From Dastarcus helophoroides (lineage: Eukaryota > Arthropoda > Insecta > Coleoptera > Bothrideridae): a stretch of DNA of 64,000 bases. Within the stretch, counting starts at the first letter, position 1; each line of letters starts with the position of its first letter. Below, in pieces: positions 56,160 through 64,000 of the stretch. The notes under the pieces were generated by a model. That model had not been told where the DNA came from. It did no database searches and worked only from the letters and a program-made list of their open reading frames with translations. The stretch is from positions 23,235,004 through 23,299,003 of the forward strand of contig CM053336.1 of NCBI GenBank assembly GCA_028583605.1, written 5' to 3'. A program made the position numbers and the translations under genes.

Positions 56160-58191
56160 TTATTGGCGCTGATACATATTTGTCCTTGGCTGGGATACAT
56201 AAAATGTGTCTTCTGATCGGCTATTGATTCTTGGCACTCTTATTGGTAGTAAGGATAAAATGTACATGTCATCGGTTAAATTGTGCAGGATCTTATATAA
56301 GTATATTGCACTTGCTGCGATCCTCCTTTGTTCTAATGTTTGATACAAATATCTCTTCAGTAGATCCAGATAATGTCCAAAGTTATTATAATTACCGGTT
56401 TCTTTAAAGTGTAGATATTTCATAATTTTTTTTTTGCACCATTTCAACATCGTTTATATACACTGCATACCGTGGGGACCAGACAATACTACAGTATTCC
56501 AAGTTACTTCTTACTAGACTGTTATATAACAGTTTTATGGCCACAATATCGATGAATTCTTGAGTATTCCTTACCATGAAGCCAAATTTCCCTATGCAAT
56601 TTTTTATTATTGTCTCGATGTGGTATATAAATTTTAAATGAGAGTCAATATAAACTCCCAGATCCTTAACTTTGTCCAAGCGGGTAATAAATTTTCCATC
56701 CATTATGTAATTAAAATGAATTATTTGCTTTTTCTGTGATATGGTCAGAACGGAACATTTGGACAAATTTAGAAATAATTTGTTCTCAGCACACCATTTT
56801 GTTACCGACTGTATATCTTCTTGCAATTGAATGCAATCATTTATAGAGGTAATTTCCGAGTAAAATTTTAAGTCGTCTGCAAAAAGTAATTTTTTTGAGT
56901 GCTTGATAACTTGAGGTAAATCATTTACAAAAAGTAGAAATAAAAGTGGCCCCAAATTTCAACCCTGGGGTATCCCTGAAGCTGGCACAAAGATATTGGA
57001 GCAAAATCCATTGACCTTTACAAACATTTTTCGGTTTGTTAGATATGACATTAGCAAATTAATTAGTGTATCATGAATATTAAAACCTTTTAATTTGAAT
57101 ATAAGTAGTTGATGGTCCAACTTATCAAACGCTTTCGACATCTCCGTGTAGATTATATCCAGCTGACTGTTCCTATTTATTGCCTCTCTACCATTTTGTA
57201 CTAAATTTAGTAGATTTGTTACCGTTGACCGGTGGGGCATACACCTATGTTGGGTCTCTGTAATTTCCATTTTTACCTCGCTAAAAATTAGACCATACAC
57301 GATGATTTCAAAAACTTTTGATATTGCACTAATAACTGCCACAGGTCTATAATTTATGATTACATTTTTGGCTCCCGCTTTGTATATCGGGGTCAATCTA
57401 CATTTATTCCAATAATCTGGATAGAGCCCACATTTCAGACTTAAATTGAATAAGAATACAAGTGGTGAAGTTAGAGCTTCGTTACAACCTTTCACTACAT
57501 AAGGAGGTATATTGTCGGTTCCAGCTGACTTGCTCGATTTAAGTTTTTTTATTGCCTGATATACATTTTCTGCTGTAATTGTTAAACTAATGGTAGTATT
57601 ACTCTTGTTTAATTTATCGTTGTCCAGTGTTTCAGGCTGATATACACCTTAAAAGTGTGCGGCAAACGCGTTGGCAATATCACTACCGGTTTCAAGCTCG
57701 TTCTCGTCAAAATACATTTTTTGGGGGATTACATTTCTGTCCTTTTTTGAATTTACATAGTTCCAAAAATTTTTTGGATCCTGGATGACTGTTTGTTGCA
57801 CATGAAAAATATAGTTATTATATGCACTATTTATTTCAGTTTTGAGAAGGTTTCTGACTTCATTATATGCGTTTTTATAAAATAGACTGTTTGTTCGCTT
57901 ATACTTTCTCCTGTACTTCTCCTTTAGTTTCAATTTTTTAATAACGCTTTTCTTGTACCATGTTAAATATTTGCTTCTGCGTTTTTGTTTTTTTGGCACA
58001 CATAAATCGAATATTTCATAAATTTTATCACAAAATTTCTTTACTGCAAGATTTATATCCTTATATGCGTATAAGAAGCTCCAATCAGTCCTTCGGATAA
58101 TATTACATAAGCCCAAGTAGTCTGCTCTTTTGAAGTTATATACATATTCTTTTGCACTGGAACATTGCTTAGGTACTGTAATGAGCGACCA
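56160..58191 (-). pseudogene. LINE D ORF2, linker and reverse transcriptase
   Basis: One frame runs from 58,191 to 56,404 with two stops (TAA 57,651, TGA 56,958). The linker has NFKRADYLGLCNIIRRTDWS, KKQKRRSKYLTWYKKSVIKK and QDPKNFWNYVNSKKD. Reverse transcriptase motifs: KSAGTDNIPPYVVKGC, RLTPIYKAGAKNVIINYRPV, TEMSKAFDKLDHQLL, GIPQG (stop) NLGPLLFLLFVND, the catalytic FADDLKFYSEI, LFLNLSKCSVL and LGVYIDSHLKF. The last part (56,450-56,160) is in another frame: HYLDLLKRYLYQTLEQRRIA and a RTNMYQRQ tail. It would prime cDNA on nicked chromosomal DNA. No other domain follows. Confidence 0.82.
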
Positions 58192-60883
58192 GTGAGTGTA
58201 TATATTTTTTCAGAATTGTCGAATTTTACTCATCTTTAAAAATTTTCGAAGAATAATTAACCTTCGATTTTCGGACTCAATTTGTCTACGTTATGTTTAA
58301 AATTATTTTATTCTAATAATTTGTAACCTCAGTTCGTAGAGTCGACAGGAAAGTGTTATCAAATTCAAACAACAATTGACCCCAACTTTTTTATTACAAT
58401 AGGTCAACAAATAAATCAACAAAATTTCAAGTTTGTGATTTTCAAGTGTTCTTAAACATAATACAACAACATAAAAGTGAACCTGTTTGTTTCAATTTAT
58501 TTAAATTTGCTGGACACAGATCTGAGAGAAATATTTCTTTAGAAAATTAAGAGAATTCATTAAGCACAAATAATCTGACATTATTTGTTTAACTCTTTCG
58601 CTCGTATATGGTGCTTCGGCTATTAATTTCCCAAAGTTTATCTTAACCCTAATAATTGCAATGTTTTCCCCCAGCTGAGCCATTTAGTTTGTACTCAAAG
58701 GTTTTCAAACCAGATGCCGCTAACTTTGTACCTGATTATCGGTGTACGTTCGCTGGTTAGTTTACACTCAGAGGTTCTCAAACTATTTTCAGGTGTCTGA
58801 ATTTATTTCCCCATTCTTGTGTGTTTTTGTCGCTTTTACATTCAAGCATTCATCACATAGCATACAGTTTTCTGTTAAAGCTTTGAGCTAAAATATCCAA
58901 AGGATAATGCTACAAGAAAATGGAGCTCAAGCTTGGAAATTAAGTTGTGATTTATCGCAATAAATCAAATTTATAAATGTTGATTCAATCTTACTCATTT
59001 CTCGCTCTCTCTCACTCTTTCTCACTTTGTTTTTGTTTACTTGTTCCTTTGTTTCCTTTCTGTTTTTCTCATGCCAAACTCAATCATTCGAACTCAAACC
59101 AGTGTCATAAAATAGACTACAGATTTCGTAGAAACTTTCTGAGCAGAATTTTCCCTTTCAGCACTATATCTACTTCTACGGCTACTAGTCTAATAGAAGG
59201 GGCGTTTTCTGGCTTAGAAAGTGGCTAAGCTTGACTTAGCACAAAAAAAAAACATTTAAATTAAAGTGAGAAACTGGCAGGAAGTTCTCATTTCTTTCAT
59301 CAAGATATTTCCCTAACGAGAGCTGATGCTGATACTGCTCGTTCACCTACGTTAGTACTCCCCATTTGTCAACAGATCTATAAGGCTCTTTTTTGGGCCA
59401 GGTTGTCTTGTCCTATATTTTTGGGATTCAGGCAACCTACGAAGAAGAATCTGCGAATGAGGTAGCGCTAGGTGAATATACCAAAACAAGAACTAGGTAA
59501 GAGCTCATTGTGGCTTATGCTTCTAGGATGTTATGGTGTACAATGCCTAGGTGTCTAGAACTTGCAGAACATCATCAGTAAAACCTAAATATATGTGTGT
59601 GCTGCCAGTTATTGGACCTTTGTGGTGATGGGTATAAATTATTTTGGAACCCCTGGAAACTCAGCTTCCAACAGCAGAACACTAAGATCGACCTTAAGGA
59701 AATGAAAATGTTATTTCCTTTTCTTGTCTTTCTTTGTATTCTCTTTGTGTTTCTTTTTCAGAATGAGACTGGTATTTGCACCAGTTATCGGTAGGATTCT
59801 TGGACCTATAATAATTTTCTAACAACGACTTTCCCATTCATTTGCGTTTGTTGTGGAATTTTAAATTCCTTTCTCTTTTGTTTGTGTACGCCCCGCAACC
59901 CCATATTAATCAAAATCAGAAACAAATATTTTCTCAAATTTTAGGAAAACTTAATTAAATCATAAAAGAGCGAAAAACCATCAAACAAAATCATCAGAAA
60001 ATTTAAAATTTACTTGCCTATTTTTTTTGCCATAGGAAACATCACACAAATGGCACAAGAACTTTACGTTGAACAGAAATTGTTTTTTTGTGTTCATTTA
60101 CGTTAATTAGCACAAACAGAAGCAATTTTTTAAAACTTCCGTATTTCGTACTCGTTTTCATAAATCTGGGAGTTGACCATAATTTTAAAACTAATTTCAT
60201 CGAAGTTTAGTATTTTACTACTCTGTTAATTTCTTTACGGTGTTTTATCTTTTTATTCCCCTACCCTTAATTTGTGGGGACCGAAAGATATCCTCTGCAT
60301 CTCGCTAGAGGGCATGACGATGCAGAATTTCTACTAATTTAAATATTTCTAATCCAAATTAACCCTTAAATAAACTTTGAAAAGGATTCTTAAAGTGCAA
60401 ATCAAACTGCAAACCTATTTTGAATGATGCCATCCCCTTATCTTACAAATTTTCTTTCGATAATTGAAATTTAAATAACTTACAATTGTACGTGTTTATA
60501 AGGGCGTTTTTTGAACGTCATATTCTTCTAGTCTACCACCACATGGTCTTGCCGAGAGATTTGCTACGGTCCCCTTTATTGACATGTTACCCTTATTTAT
60601 TACTTTACTTTTCAGCGGTCCTTTAAAGCTAACATGTTGTTATACTCAAATATCCGTATTTGTGTGTGCTTAAATCATTTTTTGACACAAACCAGGTCTA
60701 ACAAATAACCCTTATCTAATTTGTGAACTGCTAAGAAATCTGTTTTTCACGCAAAACGTTATGTTACAAAGAATTTTTATAATACAGTATTTGTAGATTT
60801 AATATTTCCAAGAAAATATTGAATAAAATTCAATTAAATAAAACAAACGAGGAAATAAAACTGTTTAGTAGAACTCGACTCAC
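58192..60883. mobile_element. 2,692-bp insert of unknown type in LINE D
   Basis: The insert splits LINE D ORF2 between endonuclease and linker. On the plus strand it starts GTGAGTGTATATA and ends GAACTCGACTCAC, giving 6-bp inverted termini GTGAGT/ACTCAC, flanked on both sides by CA (58,190-58,191 and 60,884-60,885). The ORF2 frame is the same on both sides, and removal of insert plus one CA leaves codon phase intact. Inside I see no transposase, reverse transcriptase or LTR pair; open frames are short (58,683-58,501 minus, 60 codons; 58,977-59,228 plus, 83 codons; 59,597-59,794 plus, 65 codons) and unrecognised. It is probably a non-autonomous DNA element, but the ends match no family I know. 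Confidence 0.6.
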
Positions 60884-61602
60884 CACAGCACCTTAATATA
60901 CTTTATGTCTGCATGAAGAGACGGATGATGTTTATCTTCATTTGAGAATGGACTATCACATTTGTTTACCTTAACCTCAAGGTTGCTTAATATGAGATCT
61001 AAAATTACTTGGTTTTGATTTAGGATTGTATTATGTTGGTTGAAGTTTGCATATTCCATAAAAAATCGAACTACCTTCTTCTCTGGTGTGTCAAATTCGT
61101 GTACATCGTACATGAACTCCGGAATGTTGAAATCTCCAACAACAACAAATTTTGCATTTTTTACCACGAAGGATTCAATTGCTTGAAATACAGATTCATA
61201 AGTTATTATATCGCTCTTGGGCGGTATATATGCGCAGCATAAATAAAAACAATTTACTGTATTTATTTTTACACAGATACCTTCTATGTTCTGTTCAAAT
61301 ATTTTGACTAATTCTGAATGAACAATATTTAAAGCAACAACCAAAACTCTCCCCCCTTTGTTTTTCCCGGATGCAACTTTATCTCTATTATTTCTAAAAA
61401 CTTTATAATTTGCACTGAATAATTCTGAAGTATTAACCGAATTGTCAAGCCATGTTTCGGTTAATGTTATAAATTCGTATTCTTCCAAGAGCGTATTTTG
61501 ATAGAACACAATTCGATTGGAACGCAAACCTCTAATGTTTTGGCAGTATAAGCTTAATTTATGTAAAGGACAGGAGTTTTCTTTTGGTATATTTGTTGAC
61601 AA
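60880..61602 (-). pseudogene. LINE D ORF2 endonuclease
   Basis: Opens MSTNIPKENSCPLHKLSLYC at 61,602 and runs 240 codons to the insert, where a TGA follows by chance. AP-endonuclease-like motifs: CQNIRGLRSNRIVF, ITLTETWLDNSV, KGGRVLVVAL, CCAYIPPKSD, VVVGDFNIPEF, QVILDLILSNLEV and EDKHHPSLHADI, where TETWL, GDFN and the final H correspond to metal-binding and catalytic positions. It nicks target DNA for reverse transcription. Ends abruptly because of the insertion, not because of a natural stop. Confidence 0.82.
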
Positions 61603-61623
61603 TTGTTTAGGAGAGACTAATTG

Positions 61624-62741
61624 CTATTTTGAACCAAAGAGGTCAAGCTTAAATTTTTTATGAACCTTACTGTAGGCGAAACATTTGGCATAATCCCACA
61701 CCGCATGATTTACATCAATGTCTTCCTCCTGGTTTTGTTTGACATTTATACAATTGCTACACTTGAATTGCTCTTTGCTGGCCGTGCATGATTTTACATC
61801 ATGGTTTTCCGAGCATAAGGGACAGACAACTGCCCGATTACATGATTTATGGCTATGATTGAAATTATTACATTTAAAACATTGAGGCACTTGCAAAGCA
61901 TCATATACTGTCTATTAATAAGTGACCATTGCTTGTTACCTTATCATAAGTATGTAAGTCAACCTGCAATGTGGCCTGAAAAATTTTATTGTTCTTCTTT
62001 GTGGGCCAGAGGCGCAGTATTTCACATTCAGAGTTTTCAGTAAATAGCTCCTTATTCTGCATGTGTATATATTGTAATAGGGTAGCATCCTCAAATTTCT
62101 GAGACAATCCAACAACTCTTATACGTGGGTGGATACTTTTTAGCTCGTGAACCTCGTAGTTGACGGTCAGTTTTCCCCCTACAATTTCTTTGAGCTTGTT
62201 TGACTCGCCATCGGAGTTACATTCAACAACGATTCCACTATGTTTTATGGGCTTTACTATATTGATACATATTTGAGTACTGCTGGGATCAATATTTCCA
62301 TGATATCGGATTTTGTTTGTGAATTAACCTGATTTTTATTTTTTGGTTTTATAGCTCTTTTTGATTGTTTTCTAAAGAGAGCCCGAGAGTAGGATACTTG
62401 CGTAGTGGATTGAGAAGATTGTGTCAAAATATTGGGAAGCTTCTCTGTTAAATTTCTCATAAAGTCTTCTCTCAACATTTCCTATTTATTCATTACTTCT
62501 GTAAATATTGTTGCACATTCTGATTCAATCTTTTCTCTAATGCTGATTTCGTTAGATATAGTTAAGCAAGCTTTGAATTTCCAGGATAAACCCTGTACCT
62601 TCGTTAAAACTGCATAGAATTCAGAGGGCATTCCAATGCATGAAATATGGAACTGATTGTCGCAGCGACCATCAGAAGATCACAAGAAACACCTGGTTTG
62701 TTGCGAGAGATAGCGCTATCACATATCCCACAACGAGGCAT
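61624..62741 (-). pseudogene. LINE D ORF1: PHD-like finger and zinc knuckles
   Basis: Starts MPRCGICDSAISRNKPGVSC at 62,741; after a frameshift continues GRCDNQFHISCIGMPSEFYA and LSWKFKAC, a C-x2-C...C...C-x4-H-x2-C...W-x2/3-C pattern like a PHD finger. CR1-like ORF1 proteins of insects often carry such a finger. A middle region (VVGLSQKFEDATLLQYIHMQ, LFTENSECEILRLWPTKKNN, YDKVTSNGHLLI) precedes the knuckles CFKCNNFNHSHKSC and CPLCSENHDVKSC and a last CSNC...NHAVWDYAKC. ORF1 packages the LINE RNA. Several frame changes (near 62,690, 62,480, 62,260 and 61,900) inactivate it. Confidence 0.7.
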
Positions 62742-62744
62742 GGT

Positions 62745-63718
62745 TTTTGTCGCGGCGCCCGATTATCACCTGGTTGCTTATGCAGGAATATGCCAGCAAT
62801 GCTATTATTATAAAATTATTTATATTAATTAGCTAGGCAACTTGTCGAGTTACTATTGTTCTTCTATATTCGAATTGATCATTAACACTTTGTCCTTCAT
62901 TCACCCACTTTTTAATTCGAACTTTTAACCACTCCTAACTTTGGATTTATGCGGAGCCGATGTTTTGCAACACCGTTCATAACTAATGAGAGCGAAACAT
63001 CGATGTCCAGTGCTACAATTTTTTTTTTTAGATTTTTTTATTTTTATAATTTATTAAAAAAATTCATGTACTATTTTAGTCTTCAATATTTCATTTTTTT
63101 TCTTATTCTATGTAAAATAAAGTAACCTATTTTTTTGTCAATTATCATAAGGTGACGTTTTAAATAAATTTAGATATCACGTAGTCATACTTTAAAAAGT
63201 GTTTCATAATTAGCAAAAAATTAAATACCTTCAAACTGGGTCTCAGAAATGTTAAGTAAAATTAATAAACACTGATCATTTACTACAGGAAATAATACAA
63301 ACTCTAGAATCAACTTTAACATTTATTCTAAGTAATTTAAGTACACTATAAATTTCAGAATAAAAAGTATCTAAGTATCTAAAATTACGAAAAAATTGTT
63401 AAGGTTTTACTGAGGTTATTATGAAATTCGTTTTTATTTTAATCGGGTGTTTCCTTTAAAAAAACAGCTTTTTGACGTTTTGTATTTGCGAGCCACCTTG
63501 TACATTATAAAACTAATTTTAGAATGTACCTTTATAGAATTCCTATCCATCATCAAAACAAAACTTTTCTCAAATTAAGTAGTGTAAGCATTATCGTCCG
63601 TGTAGTACGTCGTAAATAACCCGGTATTGACAATGGCGCCATGCGCATTGATCGTCTATGATCAATGAAAAACACAACATTTGTAGCTTTCATTTTACTA
63701 GATCGTTTACCAAGATCT
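62745..63718. other. No recognised gene; repeat 62,985-63,245
   Basis: 62,985-63,245 is the inverted, diverged partner of 21,800-22,080. The region also contains T-rich tracts. No coding sequence is supported before the IR-like exon. Confidence 0.5.
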
Positions 63719-64000
63719 CTAATCTGCTGGAGGATAAAGCAGTTTAATTAAAAAATTAACTTTATTGAAAAATGACGTATTCTTCGAAATCCAGTTTACA
63801 ACGTATTCAAGCACTAAGCAAAGCAAGGAAACGACGTAACCCAATATTAATAAATCAAAGAGCTCAATGTAATGTTTCACACTTAATTCTTTTATTTTAA
63901 GTTGCTCTCTAGGCAATCTGCTATTATTTCTGTTGCTCTCCCTGATGTCGCTCCACCATTTGTCGACAAATCCTTTTTCTATAACTTCTTGGGTCCAAAA
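63719..64000 (-). CDS. Ionotropic receptor-like 3' exon (partial)
   Basis: The frame is open from the window edge (64,000) to a TAG at 63,719, 93 codons. It reads FWTQEVIEKGFVDKWWSDIR, NRNNSRLPREQ, then a hydrophobic segment ELFDLLILGYVVSLLCLVLE and a short cytoplasmic tail. In insect IRs the end of ligand-binding lobe S2 has a --E-GF--KW motif, followed by the last membrane helix and a short C-terminus, exactly this order. It is clearly related to the broken copy at 36,812-36,553. IRs are ligand-gated channels in chemosensory neurons. The gene continues outside the window, so intactness cannot be judged; there is no stop inside this exon. An alternative is another glutamate-receptor-like protein. 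Confidence 0.55.
   Translation of the reverse strand, partial: FWTQEVIEKGFVDKWWSDIRESNRNNSRLPREQLKIKELSVKHYIELFDLLILGYVVSLLCLVLEYVVNWISKNTSFFNKVNFLIKLLYPPAD

Larger units (their letters stand above)
55915..62741 (-). mobile_element. LINE D: nearly full-length CR1/Jockey-like element
   Basis: Minus strand, from ORF1 at 62,741 through ORF2 to an (ATTT)n/(AAAT)n tail at 55,915-55,960, the usual 3' end of such LINEs. ORF1 has an N-terminal PHD-like finger and C-terminal zinc knuckles; ORF2 has endonuclease and reverse transcriptase. ORF2 is split by a 2,692-bp insert (58,192-60,883). Apart from the insert it carries only a few stops (57,651-57,649 and 56,958-56,956) and frameshifts (ORF1, and near 56,430), so it is the best preserved LINE here. 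Confidence 0.82.

Noticed and set aside
58977..59228. Secreted or membrane protein frame in the 2.7-kb insert
   Set aside because: The hydrophobic start is from a TCTCTC/CTTTCT-rich tract; no family resemblance and no second supporting feature.
58189..60885. The LINE D interruption as a GT-AG intron
   Set aside because: GTGAGT on the minus strand is a good donor, but the nearest acceptor (TTACAG near 58,178) would shift the frame and remove coding residues, whereas exact excision at the CA duplication keeps phase.

Overview
This window looks like nuclear DNA of an insect. It is about two-thirds A+T and intron-poor, and it carries decayed BEL/Pao and Ty3/Gypsy retrotransposons, several non-LTR (LINE) elements, a pogo-like DNA transposon and MITE-like repeats. 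It also carries two fragments resembling insect chemosensory ionotropic receptors (IRs). I see no bacterial operons, rRNA, tRNA or CRISPR. I found no complete, intact host gene. The best host-gene candidate is an open IR-like 3' exon that runs off the right edge (63,719-64,000, minus). A related, broken copy lies at 36,553-37,655 (minus).

Layout: 1-10,629 is AT-rich repeat matrix holding a 2.3-kb hAT-like non-autonomous element (1,948-4,245) with an internal hairpin. 10,630-13,501 is a heavily deleted minus-strand Gypsy-type element with two LTRs, a five-copy 3' tandem repeat and two integrase-tail remnants. 16,788-20,690 is a LINE (minus) split by a TA-flanked 837-bp MITE (18,674-19,510). 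24,030-25,400 is a large head-to-head array of ~150-bp repeats. 26,195-31,279 is a full-length but multiply broken Gypsy element (plus) with 4-bp target duplications. 31,280-36,550 is repeats, with a Helitron-like 3' end near 32,464 and a Harbinger-like MITE at 34,883-35,085. 38,222-44,050 is a second copy of the 837-bp MITE family, cut by a second Gypsy element that lacks its 3' end. 44,830-47,120 is an RTE-like LINE (minus) carrying an insertion. 47,361-49,470 is a pogo/Tigger-type transposase pseudogene (minus). 51,021-54,866 is an internally deleted BEL/Pao element (minus) with perfect 5-bp duplications. 55,915-62,741 is a nearly full-length LINE (minus) whose ORF2 is split by a 2,692-bp insert.

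The genes do not form a pathway; the window is a record of nested insertions. Relative order can be read in places: a MITE landed in LINE B, another copy of that MITE was later cut by Gypsy 2, and an unknown 2.7-kb sequence landed in LINE D. The least explained items are that 2.7-kb insert with GTGAGT/ACTCAC ends and the inverted tandem array at 24-25.4 kb. All family assignments come from reading motifs by eye; no database search was run.
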